Source: Sphingobacterium sp. CZ-UAM (GTDB lineage: Bacteria > Bacteroidota > Bacteroidia > Sphingobacteriales > Sphingobacteriaceae). Taken from it: 64,000 nucleotides of DNA. Positions 27,562 through 36,028 of this stretch are shown here, piece by piece. Under the pieces are notes generated by a model that did no database searches, was not told the origin of the DNA, and was given only the letters and a program-made list of their open reading frames with translations. The translations under genes were made by a program, and so were the position numbers. The DNA is taken from assembly GCF_002000245.1 (NCBI RefSeq), contig NZ_MTCM01000005.1:248001-312000 (forward strand), in the 5' to 3' direction. Numbering within the stretch: position 1 is the stretch's first letter; the number at the start of each line of letters is the position of its first letter.

Positions 27562-28391
27562 AATAAATGATTTAATGGTTGTAAAATCTCACAACAAATA
27601 GTCTTTCAGAACAATAAACAGTTAAAGACTATTCTTGCAAATAACAAACAGTATTTTGTAAAAAAGATAGAAATTACAACCAAGGTGATTAAATAGGAAA
27701 ATCAACAGGTAAGATACATATACATTTGCACCTTGGTTTATTTTAAGACTGGTCGGCAATCGACCTAAAACATTGCATCGAAATCTCACTTGATTGTGAA
27801 GAATAATGACCTGTCTGCCGGCAAAGTAACAGATAAATATTGGTATTACAGATTATTCCAAAACACCATTACGATACAAAAATATAGTTTATATATACAA
27901 ATATATAAATTAAAAATATTAATCACAATTATTATTTAAAAAAAAATAGTGTCATTTCGAATCACATGCGTCTAAGCAACCGTAGGCATACCTCAAGTCT
28001 CCGTCACGCTATTCACATGCTTTCGTATGGTAGGTATCTGCCTTAAGCTAAATGATCAATACTTAATCGATACTATAACTATACTGTAACTATACAGCAA
28101 ACACGTTTTATCCGGCCGGAGAGATCTTCGAGCCAAGCTATTTAAATCGCAAAAATATTCACTAACTTATGGTTGGATTAAGCATGGGTTGTGCAGGAGA
28201 TAATTAAAGAGCGGAAAGTTTACAGTCTATATCGTCAACGGATCATAAATAGCGATAAGCGAATCGTAAACCTTTATTCCATGTGATACAAACCCATCGT
28301 ATTTTTAAGGTAAATTAAGTGGGAGTAAGTATACAAAAGCGAAAATACCTCGGATAGTACGTCGTCATGGAGCAAATGATAACAAGGAAGT
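27562..28391. other. 830-base AT-rich intergenic region between divergent genes
   Basis: This gap separates the minus-strand HEPN/SNF2 unit from the plus-strand DKNYY gene. I find no ORF with coding character, no tRNA and no convincing promoter pair. It holds the 11-base array near 28061-28104. Much of 27560-27960 is very AT rich. Confidence 0.6.
28061..28104. repeat. Short 11-bp tandem array
   Basis: Four consecutive 11-base units: ACTTAATCGAT, ACTATAACTAT, ACTGTAACTAT, ACAGCAAACAC. The two middle units differ at one base. The last contains AAACAC and is followed by GT, as in the array at 50493-50547. Confidence 0.5.
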
Positions 28392-29483
28392 ATGAAACAT
28401 ATTTTTAAGATGGGAATGATCAGTGCCTGCATCGGTTTATTCTTTTCCTGCAAAAAGCAAATGAGTCCGTTGTCCGAAGATTACTATAAAAAAGGAGAAA
28501 CGGTTTACTTTATTCCGGGCGGCAATGATTTTGAGCGTGGTTCAAGAAAGATGGACGTCGATATCAGCAGTTTTTCTGTCATTAAAACTGTCTATGCACG
28601 CGACAAAAATACGATCTATTTTATGGGTTGCCCGCAACAGCTCGTAGACGCAAAGACCTTTAAGCTCAAGGAAAACATACCGGTGGATCAACATCACGTC
28701 TTTCATTTCACGGGCTTTCCATCAGCGACAGGCGCATGCAGCAAGCAACAGCTTACCATCGTGAAGGGCGCGGATCCCGAAACATACAACACGCTCTATG
28801 ATCAACTTCAGTCCCTCTCCAAAGACAAAACACACTATTTCTACCAGTCCTCACCGATAGACGTCGATTATGAGACATTCGAAATTTTGAATGAAAATTT
28901 TGTAAAAGATAAAAACCGGCTCTACGTAGTCACACAGAAAGGCATCAATCCACTCCAGTATACAACAGATCAAGTTAAAGTTGTCAACAGTGAATATCTT
29001 ATTTTGGATGGCAAAAAGCTGCTGTATTACGAACCTTATCAAGGCATAGGTGTACTCGAAACGGCTTTGCCCACGGCCAATAACATCAGATTGTTGGACA
29101 GAAAATCAATTATTATCGATCAATTGGTTATCATAGGGGGAAAGCGTTTTCCCTTCGCAGATGTGGATGCCGAAAGCTTCAAAATATTGGAAGGAATTGG
29201 CGGGAACTCCTTCTGGTCCGGCGACAAAAATCATATTTATTATAACGAACAGCTTCTGTCCGAAGCCGACCCAAAAACCTTTGAAGTGCTCAAGCGTGCC
29301 GTTGCTAAAGATGCCAAGCATATTTTCGTCGGCGATAAAATCTTCAGAGATGCCGATGTCAAAAGTTTCAGGGTGGTTGATAAATCTGAAACAAGTCATG
29401 ATTTTGAAGATGATCTGGGACATAAGTATTGGTACCGCCCCAAAGCGGGTGGAGCGGAGCTTATTCCGGTGGAGAAGAAATAA
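28392..29483 (+). CDS. DKNYY-repeat lipoprotein
   Basis: A 363-residue lipoprotein (signal ending LFFSC, Cys20). It carries repeats of the DKNYY family: VYARDKNTIYFMG, SKDKTHYFYQ, VKDKNRLYVV, SGDKNHIYYNEQLL and AKDAKHIFVGDKIF, each paired with a D-x-x-T/SF-x-V/I-L/V segment (ADPKTFEVL, DVDAESFKIL). DKNYY repeats are widespread surface or periplasmic repeats of unknown function. The gene stands alone; it converges on the fic gene, whose stop codon lies 37 bases away. Confidence 0.85.
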   Translation: MKHIFKMGMISACIGLFFSCKKQMSPLSEDYYKKGETVYFIPGGNDFERGSRKMDVDISSFSVIKTVYARDKNTIYFMGCPQQLVDAKTFKLKENIPVDQHHVFHFTGFPSATGACSKQQLTIVKGADPETYNTLYDQLQSLSKDKTHYFYQSSPIDVDYETFEILNENFVKDKNRLYVVTQKGINPLQYTTDQVKVVNSEYLILDGKKLLYYEPYQGIGVLETALPTANNIRLLDRKSIIIDQLVIIGGKRFPFADVDAESFKILEGIGGNSFWSGDKNHIYYNEQLLSEADPKTFEVLKRAVAKDAKHIFVGDKIFRDADVKSFRVVDKSETSHDFEDDLGHKYWYRPKAGGAELIPVEKK

Positions 29484-29520
29484 TGGTATTGCTTGAATCT
29501 ATTAGTTTAATATCGGTCGT

Positions 29521-30621
29521 CTAACTAAGTATAAGTTCATAATGTACAGATCTCCCAAGCCCAATTTGTTCAACTATACCTTGCTCTTGCAGGTATTGCA
29601 GATCCCTTGTTGCAGTAGCTTTTGAGGTTTTCGCAATGGACATATACTTTTTTGCTGTCATGCCACCGACAAATCCTTCAATCCCCTGTTCTAGCATGCG
29701 ATTAATAACTTTCATCTGTCGCTCGTTCAATAAGTCCCGGTTTCGATCAAAAAACTTTGCTTTTATTACTGTAAACTCAATCAGTTCTTTTGCTTCTTTT
29801 TGAGATTCTAAAATAACTTGGGTAAAGTAGCCTATCCAACCTGTGATATCCAAGCTAGCCTGAGCAATTTTTAGATTTTCATAATAAGCCTGCTTATTTT
29901 TTTCAATAGTCTTTGATATCGACAACAAGACAGGGGTCTGTAGCGTATTGGATAAAGTGTATTCTGCCAGCGCTCTTCCGATCCGTCCATTTCCATCTTC
30001 GAAGGGATGAATAGATTCAAAATACAAATGGACAATAGCTGTCTTGATCAGGGCGCCGATAATATACTCCGACTCTTTAATTTCATAGGATTTAAACCAA
30101 TGAATAAGTTGCTCCATCTCTTTTGGTACAACAACTGATGGAGGAGCTTCATAGTGGACAACTTCTTTACCATATGAGCCGGAAATTATCTGCATAGGTT
30201 CATCACCGGTACGCCATACTCCTGTATTAATTTTCGGAAATCCTGCCATAAGTATGGCATGCCACTGCTGGATCAAATCGACGCTTAATTCTTTTACCGC
30301 ACTCTCCCGTACGGTTGTCATCAATTTCGCAACACCAGTAACTCTTTGGTCATGAACGACTACGTCGTCTTTAATACCGAGATTTCTTTTGATGGAGGAC
30401 ATTACGTCCGCTCTGCTCATATATTCGCCCTCGATCTCTGAAGTTTTCATTGCCTCAACGATCAAAATCTCCATAAACGCTTCCTTTTTTAGTTCCGCAT
30501 TTAATCCTGTTAACAAACCTTTTAGCTCTCCCATTTCTTTAGCAAATGCAACAGCTATAGGTAGAATCTCTTCGATACTATAGCTGAAATGGGGCCATTC
30601 TTTATATTGCCAATTATACAT
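29521..30621 (-). CDS. Fic-family AMP-transferase-like protein with N-terminal DUF4172 and C-terminal winged helix
   Basis: A 366-residue protein. The N-terminus (YNWQYKEWPHFSYSIEEIL) matches DUF4172, and Thr60-S-E-I-Glu64-Gly65 fits the autoinhibitory [S/T]xxxE[G/N] motif placed before the Fic domain (class II Fic). The catalytic loop H205-P-F-E-D-G-N-G-R-I-G-R216 is complete, so transfer of AMP or another nucleotide to a target hydroxyl is expected once inhibition is relieved. Residues about 320-366 (AKKYMSIAKTSKATATRDLQYLQEQGIVEQIG) form a winged helix-turn-helix. The target is unknown and no antitoxin gene is adjacent. Two identical dyads over its promoter suggest autoregulation through the winged helix. 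Confidence 0.9.
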   Translation of the reverse strand: MYNWQYKEWPHFSYSIEEILPIAVAFAKEMGELKGLLTGLNAELKKEAFMEILIVEAMKTSEIEGEYMSRADVMSSIKRNLGIKDDVVVHDQRVTGVAKLMTTVRESAVKELSVDLIQQWHAILMAGFPKINTGVWRTGDEPMQIISGSYGKEVVHYEAPPSVVVPKEMEQLIHWFKSYEIKESEYIIGALIKTAIVHLYFESIHPFEDGNGRIGRALAEYTLSNTLQTPVLLSISKTIEKNKQAYYENLKIAQASLDITGWIGYFTQVILESQKEAKELIEFTVIKAKFFDRNRDLLNERQMKVINRMLEQGIEGFVGGMTAKKYMSIAKTSKATATRDLQYLQEQGIVEQIGLGRSVHYELILS

Positions 30622-30622
30622 T

Positions 30623-30651
30623 TGAGCCGATTTTAAACCCTAATCGGCTCA
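30623..30651. promoter_or_regulatory. Operator-like dyad 1 upstream of fic
   Basis: TGAGCCGATT-N9-AATCGGCTCA, perfectly symmetrical. The symmetry extends two bases outward on each side (30621-30653). It begins right at the fic start codon and overlaps the -7 box. The same element, with the same spacing, recurs 44 bp away. Confidence 0.75.
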
Positions 30652-30657
30652 AATATA
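30650..30657 (-). promoter_or_regulatory. Probable fic -7 promoter element
   Basis: Minus-strand TATATTTG matches the Bacteroidota TAnnTTTG box. A -33 element is weak (TTGG 21 bases upstream, inside dyad 2). The box lies between the two dyads and overlaps the edge of dyad 1, so a bound repressor would block it. Confidence 0.5.
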
Positions 30658-30666
30658 AGCAAATTT

Positions 30667-30695
30667 TGAGCCGATTAACCAATTTAATCGGCTCA
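30667..30695. promoter_or_regulatory. Operator-like dyad 2 upstream of fic
   Basis: TGAGCCGATT-N9-AATCGGCTCA, identical in both arms and spacing to dyad 1 and 44 bp from it, about four helical turns. The spacers differ between copies while the arms do not, which indicates selection on the arms. Confidence 0.75.
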
Positions 30696-30928
30696 TCGAA
30701 AAAATAATACAGGAACAAACGGACTTTATATGGCTGTCCAGTAACTGACCAATCCGATTCATAATCACGGAATTCGGCTATTTTTTCAACGCCAATTTTC
30801 GCCTACTTTAGCCAAGGGATTACAATAGGTAGCACAAATCCTTCGAAAGCGCTTTATTGGCAGGGTAAAAAATAGCTAGGTTTCCGCAGCCCATTTGACG
30901 ATAACCGATTTCAATAAAAAAGAAAAAA

Positions 30929-32392
30929 ATGATCAGATCAACACTAATAGGTTTAATAAGCGTGCTTTGTATGACAGCCTGTGCACAAAAGTCCACCATA
31001 AATCCAGCCTTGAAACCCATCCATTGGATTCCAATGCAGACTCAAGACAAACAATTCGTTTATTCGGACAGTGCGCTCCGTCAGCAATTGCCGCAAAAAT
31101 TCGCCCATGCCGATTTTTTTACCCCCACAGGTTATGCCATCGTTTCAAATACAAAAAATCAGCAGGCTTTAATTAATTCAAAGGGCGAGTTTATCGAAAA
31201 TTATTCGGATACCGATCTCGGGCTACAAACACTAGGCCAGGTGACGTTGCTTATGAAACGTCAGGAACATGAAAAAAACCTTCCTTTCTGGAATTGGGAT
31301 TGGAATATCCTAGGTGGTGGAATAAAAAAAACAGCTACCTACATCAAAGTAGAAATCCGGGTATTGGAAACCGGCCAGGTGTTATTGGATAAAGATGTTC
31401 CTTACGACGAGAACGAGTACAGTCTGGCCCTATACCATTTGGACGACCAACATGTTGTCTTAAATGGAAACCTCTATCGACTGAAAGATCAGCATTTAAA
31501 AAAGCTCAGCACCAAAGTTGATCTGATCCTGGAAGATGGCCGTTATATTCCTGTAGCTGAAAATCGTTTTGAAATTTACGATATCCAACATGAGCGGCCT
31601 ATTTCATCCAATCTGATCGCTGTGGATAAGATAGACCTGCATTGGAAGGGGCAACTCCTGCAATTGGATTCCATTAATCAGGAACGCTTTGCACCAACAG
31701 TTCCAAAATTATTAAAAGACGATAGTTCCGGAAAGATCTACGCGTTCCCACAATATGACAAAGCGCTTCCAACACAGATCAAACAGGCTACTGCCGCACA
31801 GATTGCTTTTCTGAAAGAAGCCTCACTCCTGTATTCTGTCAACAACTCGCCTTACTTTATTCTGGGAAGGTTTAATTATGACCATGAGGTCTGGGCTTAT
31901 GACTGGCTGTATCTTGACAAGGATGGCAATTTATTGGATAAAATCAACGTCAAGGATTTCTTTATATTGGATCAAGTGGGTGATCTGGTCTGGCCGGATA
32001 AGCATATGTTGTTTACCAAGAACACCCTTGAAAAAGGCTGGAAAACGGGGAAAATTAAGTACGTTTATCAAACCGAAGCACTTTACCTGATCAACATCAA
32101 AAAAGGGGAACAGGATCCAACGATGGGGCTTTGGAATGCGGGCGCCAAAACATGGGATCTACTGCCAGATTTCCGACATATCGAGATCCTCGACGGCAAA
32201 CAACAGATATTTGCCTTACAGACACAGCAAGATGGCCCCTACACCTTGTACGATAATAAAACAAAAAAGCAGATCGGAAGCAAAAGTTATAACACGATCA
32301 GCTCAAATGGCCTGGTACGGGAAAAAGATACGGAAAATAAAGATAATTACTATTATATAGATATTTATACCGGAAAAGCGTACCGCGAGTAA
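30929..32392 (+). CDS. Lipoprotein with WG-like repeat character, unknown function
   Basis: A 487-residue protein with signal peptide and lipobox MTAC (Cys18). The body contains beta-propeller-like or WG-repeat-like stretches: TPTGYAIVSNTKNQQALINSKGEFIENYSD, GNLLDKINVKDFF and GPYTLYDNKTKKQIGSKSYNTISSNGLVREK. These resemble Bacteroidota WG-containing repeat proteins, but the repeats are irregular. No enzymatic motif is visible. It is monocistronic, reads away from fic, and converges on the phosphatase operon, with a strong hairpin between them. Confidence 0.65.
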   Translation: MIRSTLIGLISVLCMTACAQKSTINPALKPIHWIPMQTQDKQFVYSDSALRQQLPQKFAHADFFTPTGYAIVSNTKNQQALINSKGEFIENYSDTDLGLQTLGQVTLLMKRQEHEKNLPFWNWDWNILGGGIKKTATYIKVEIRVLETGQVLLDKDVPYDENEYSLALYHLDDQHVVLNGNLYRLKDQHLKKLSTKVDLILEDGRYIPVAENRFEIYDIQHERPISSNLIAVDKIDLHWKGQLLQLDSINQERFAPTVPKLLKDDSSGKIYAFPQYDKALPTQIKQATAAQIAFLKEASLLYSVNNSPYFILGRFNYDHEVWAYDWLYLDKDGNLLDKINVKDFFILDQVGDLVWPDKHMLFTKNTLEKGWKTGKIKYVYQTEALYLINIKKGEQDPTMGLWNAGAKTWDLLPDFRHIEILDGKQQIFALQTQQDGPYTLYDNKTKKQIGSKSYNTISSNGLVREKDTENKDNYYYIDIYTGKAYRE

Positions 32393-32427
32393 GAGCTGGT
32401 ACCTGAACAACATCCGGTGATCGCCAG

Positions 32428-32466
32428 AAAAAACGCCCCGTTGTGTTGTAACACACAAACGGGGCG
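32428..32466 (-). terminator. Intrinsic terminator of the susCD-phosphatase operon
   Basis: A GC-rich hairpin (32434-32466, nine perfect pairs, then four or five more past one bulge) is followed on the minus strand by six Ts (32428-32433). It is 24 bases past the phosphatase stop codon. Confidence 0.8.
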
Positions 32467-32490
32467 AAAAGTGTAAAGGAAATTATTTTT

Positions 32491-34383
32491 TTATTTCACA
32501 GCTTCCAATAGTTTATGGAAAATAGCTGTATTATCATATACACCACGGAATAAAAACGAGCGCGCTCCATACGCAAATACAGGAACGAATGCATTGGTGT
32601 GATCGTTGCTGCTGAAATTAACCATCACACGTCCTGATTTCCGGTCTGAATCGAGCAATGTAATTCCCCCGGTTTCATGATCAGCCGTTACTACAACCAG
32701 CATCTCCGGATCCTGATCGGCTAGCTTGAGGGCTTCTTCTACAGTTTTATCAAAATCCAATGTTTCCATGACCGAATATTTGAGGTCATTTGCATGGCCA
32801 GCATAGTCAATCTGCGCAGATTCAGCCATCAGAAAAAATGGTTTGTTGTCCCGGGACAGAAACTTTATGCCATCCAGCATAGACTGTTTTAAAATCGCCG
32901 GCCGACCATCTTTGACGGGCTTTACAAGTTCGTCCGACAGGAAAACAATTTGTTTTCCGCCAGATGGATTGAGCTGATCTTTTACGATCGAAACACCGGT
33001 ATATCCTTTCCAGTCATTTTTCTTCTCCAGCCATCCCGGCTTTCCGCCCAGGATAAAATCCATGGTGGAATGTTGGAATTGCCCCAAAATGGATTCACTC
33101 TCATTCCGTTCCCGCTGATGGGCATAGAAAACTGCCGGCGTAGCGTCGGTCACATCACCGATACTGATCACGCCGGTTTTCCAGCCCTGATCAGCAAGTA
33201 CCGCAGCGACACTAGGTAAGGGTTTTCCAGTGGTATCGACGGCGATAGCACGATTATTTACTTTCTGCCCCACCGCAATGGCTGAACCTCCGGCGGCGGA
33301 GTCCGTATTATCCGAATTCAATGCCTCGGTCTGTGAAAGTCCAACTGTCTTGATCTGTGTCATGGTGAGTGCACCGCCATTGGCCAGCGTTGCCGCTTTA
33401 ACGGCTGCCAGCCCCATACCGTCTCCAATAAGCAGCAGAATCCGCTTCACCTTACGGTCCTGACCATCATATTGATAACTGGGTGTATAGACTGTCTGCG
33501 GTTTTGCCGATTGAAAAGATGAACGTTCGCGCTGATCGAGAAATAATTCCAAGGTCTTTGGATGGTCAGTATTGATCCAGTACACGCCGAGATTGATAAG
33601 CTGCTGCCAGGCATTGGGACTGTCGTGTGTTCCGTAAAAACGAAAACGGAGTCCCAGTGAATCTGCTTTGGCGATTGCCTTTTTGATTGCCGGAACATTT
33701 TCGGGTAATCCCTTACCATTCCAATCCGTATAATCCTTCAGATCCGCACTGATCAATCCGGTCTGTGCCAGGCTCGCTGCATCATAAGTCCAGTTAACCT
33801 CCCCATCAAAAAACAACCATTTGGGATAATCCTTGAATCCCGCTGGCTTGGGACGCCCACCGGTCACGATGACCTTAACGGCATTGGGATTTTTAAGCGG
33901 ATTGAACAGATCGCCATATTGTTCAAGTGCTTTGACAAGAATGGCCAATACCTGTTTATAATTTTCTTTCACATCAATCAGAAGCTGAAGCTGTTTTGAT
34001 TTATCTGCAAAGGCAGTTCCGCCATTTTTGCGGTATAGCTTAGCAACAGGATCCAGGTAAAGCGCGTTAAGCGTATTCTCCGTTTTGATTTCCTTTGCAT
34101 CATGCGCAACCATCAATTGACCATTGCGCAGAAAAATATCCGCTTCAATAGATTGCATACCCGCATAATAGGCCGTATAGAAAGGCTGACTCTGCCAATA
34201 ATCGTTATGACTATGGCCAGCATAAGGAGTAGCTCCCGCCTTTTCTTTCTCCCGGCTGAACATCAGTTGCTCAAATTTTTCATTGAGTGTTTGTGCGGAA
34301 GACCCCAGAGGTCCTCCGCACAAGCTCGCGATGATCAATAAGCCACCCAATTTAGTTTGGAAGACTTTTGGAACGTTTACCAT
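32491..34383 (-). CDS. Bimodular glycerophosphodiester phosphodiesterase-like / alkaline phosphatase fusion
   Basis: A 630-residue exported protein (signal to about residue 31). Residues about 50-285 resemble the GDPD/PI-PLC TIM-barrel: PYAGHSHNDY (His57/His59), MQSIEADIF (Glu80, Asp82), MVAHD (His94). Residues about 312-630 are an alkaline phosphatase: LLLIGDGMG (Asp321), TDSAAGGSA with likely nucleophile Ser362, SAQIDYAGH and VVTADHETGG metal-ligand segments. One polypeptide could thus cut a glycerophosphodiester or phosphodiester and then release phosphate. It overlaps the upstream susD by 7 bases, indicating translational coupling and placing a phosphate-releasing enzyme in a nutrient-uptake operon. 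The GDPD half lacks the usual HRG start motif, so its activity is less sure than the phosphatase's. Confidence 0.85.
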   Translation of the reverse strand: MVNVPKVFQTKLGGLLIIASLCGGPLGSSAQTLNEKFEQLMFSREKEKAGATPYAGHSHNDYWQSQPFYTAYYAGMQSIEADIFLRNGQLMVAHDAKEIKTENTLNALYLDPVAKLYRKNGGTAFADKSKQLQLLIDVKENYKQVLAILVKALEQYGDLFNPLKNPNAVKVIVTGGRPKPAGFKDYPKWLFFDGEVNWTYDAASLAQTGLISADLKDYTDWNGKGLPENVPAIKKAIAKADSLGLRFRFYGTHDSPNAWQQLINLGVYWINTDHPKTLELFLDQRERSSFQSAKPQTVYTPSYQYDGQDRKVKRILLLIGDGMGLAAVKAATLANGGALTMTQIKTVGLSQTEALNSDNTDSAAGGSAIAVGQKVNNRAIAVDTTGKPLPSVAAVLADQGWKTGVISIGDVTDATPAVFYAHQRERNESESILGQFQHSTMDFILGGKPGWLEKKNDWKGYTGVSIVKDQLNPSGGKQIVFLSDELVKPVKDGRPAILKQSMLDGIKFLSRDNKPFFLMAESAQIDYAGHANDLKYSVMETLDFDKTVEEALKLADQDPEMLVVVTADHETGGITLLDSDRKSGRVMVNFSSNDHTNAFVPVFAYGARSFLFRGVYDNTAIFHKLLEAVK

Positions 34384-35930
34384 CCTTGATTTTGTTTAAT
34401 CAAACCTGCACTATTATCCACTTCCCTGCGCGGTACGGCCCACACATGGTGAATTTTCGGATCAAATTTACGACCTGCAAACTCGACAGGCATGCCTGAA
34501 CCATTCTTCATCGCATAGGTATGAAGTGGCTTGGCGTAGGTATCCTGTGCATCACCCCAGCGTACCAGATCGCGGTGACGGTCTGCAAATTCGCCGGCCA
34601 GTTCATTACGGCGTTCGCGTTTCAGATCAGCCAAAGTCATGCCCGTCTTTTCAATCAGTTTGGCACGTTTACGGATCATATTCAATTCTTTATCTCCCGC
34701 TCCGGTACCATTGAGCATAATCGAAGCTTCGGCCTTGATTAATAAGATCTCTGCAAAACGGATCAAAGGCACATTCAGATCCGTGGCCATGTGATTTCCA
34801 TTTGGACTCACATGTTTACCCACTGGATTTACATGCGAGAAAGGTTCCATGTACTTGTTGAACTGCATATCACAGGTCGCGGAACTTGCCGGAGTGAATA
34901 TCCGCTCGCTACCGAAGAACGTAAATTTATCCCCTGGCTTCAAGATTGTCGCCTCTCTGCGTGCATCACCAGCTTCATACGAATCATACAACTCTTTCGT
35001 TGGCATATAGTATCCCCAACCATTGTATAAGCCCCAGGCACCATTGGTCAGCATTACACCCGGTAAAATAGATCCCCAGCCGTCTGTCCCTGCTGCTGTA
35101 CTCGTGACAGACCAGATATATTCAGGGCCCCAGTTATTCGTAGCTTTGAAGACATCTGTAAAAGTAGGTTCAAGTCCACGTTTACCTTGGTTGATGATCA
35201 TATCAGCATAGATAATGGCATTTTTGTAATCTTTTTTATACAGGTACATTTTGGAAAGCACCGCCCATGCTGCCACTTTATGCGCCCGGCCATAATCCGC
35301 TTCTCCCAGTTCACTGAAAAAAGGCAGTTGATCAGCAGCCTCTTTCAGCAGTTTTTCTATATGACGATAATTTTCTTCGATATTGGCCGCTCTCGGTGTA
35401 GCCTTTTCGTTATCCATATTTTCAACAGTAACGATAGGAACGCCAGCTCGTTCATCTGCATAATTCGCAGCCAGCTGGAAGTACATATAACCGGCATTAA
35501 AATTGGCTTCGCCCAGGATACGTTTCTTTAACGCTTCATCCATGGAGATCGAAGGAACATAGCGCAAGATATCATTGGCCTGTTTAATAATCGCATAGCG
35601 CATTTGCCATTGTGATTCGGTGTAGCCACCACCGATGTAATTGCTGTTAAAGGTGCGGATATTCTCCGCCTGCGCATTATTTCTTCCGGTGACCATATCG
35701 TCGCTGGCATTCAAAAACCAGGCAAATCCACGGCCATAGAAATCCTCTTCATCATAGAGGTAATAGAGCCCATTGGCCCCTTTTATTGCATCTTCTTTCG
35801 TTTTCCAATAACTTGCTTTTGACGGAGGCCCCTCTGGCAGGATATCCAATTTGTTGGTACAAGATTGAAAAGACATTCCCATACTTCCTAAAAGCAGGGC
35901 AAAACATATATTTCGAGTTATTTTTTTCAT
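34377..35930 (-). CDS. SusD/RagB-family lipoprotein (pair 3, phosphatase operon)
   Basis: A 517-residue lipoprotein (signal ending SFQSC, Cys24). SusD motifs: PSKASYWKTKEDAIKGANGLYYL, ILGEANFNAGYMYFQLAANYADERAGVP, VPLIRFAEILLIKAEASIML, and RERRNELAGEFADRHRDLVRWGDAQ, ending VWAVPRREVDNSAGLIKQNQGW. The stop codon overlaps the start of the phosphatase fusion, and its susC lies 98 bases upstream. Its ligand is probably a phosphorylated organic molecule rather than a plain polysaccharide, because the only enzyme in the operon is a phosphodiesterase/phosphatase; this is inference. Confidence 0.92.
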   Translation of the reverse strand: MKKITRNICFALLLGSMGMSFQSCTNKLDILPEGPPSKASYWKTKEDAIKGANGLYYLYDEEDFYGRGFAWFLNASDDMVTGRNNAQAENIRTFNSNYIGGGYTESQWQMRYAIIKQANDILRYVPSISMDEALKKRILGEANFNAGYMYFQLAANYADERAGVPIVTVENMDNEKATPRAANIEENYRHIEKLLKEAADQLPFFSELGEADYGRAHKVAAWAVLSKMYLYKKDYKNAIIYADMIINQGKRGLEPTFTDVFKATNNWGPEYIWSVTSTAAGTDGWGSILPGVMLTNGAWGLYNGWGYYMPTKELYDSYEAGDARREATILKPGDKFTFFGSERIFTPASSATCDMQFNKYMEPFSHVNPVGKHVSPNGNHMATDLNVPLIRFAEILLIKAEASIMLNGTGAGDKELNMIRKRAKLIEKTGMTLADLKRERRNELAGEFADRHRDLVRWGDAQDTYAKPLHTYAMKNGSGMPVEFAGRKFDPKIHHVWAVPRREVDNSAGLIKQNQGW

Positions 35931-36028
35931 TGGAGTATTTTTTTAATATTCACAGGACAATCAGGTTTAATCATTCGATTCACTGACCTGAAAAGCTGTA
36001 TCATCCTTTATTTTATCCAAATTTGAGA

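Larger units (their letters stand above)
30622..30928. other. Divergent intergenic region between fic and the 487-residue lipoprotein gene
   Basis: About 307 bases. The fic-proximal third holds the two dyads and the promoter-like box listed separately. In the remainder (30700-30928) I see no ORF, hairpin or promoter I would defend. Confidence 0.5.
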
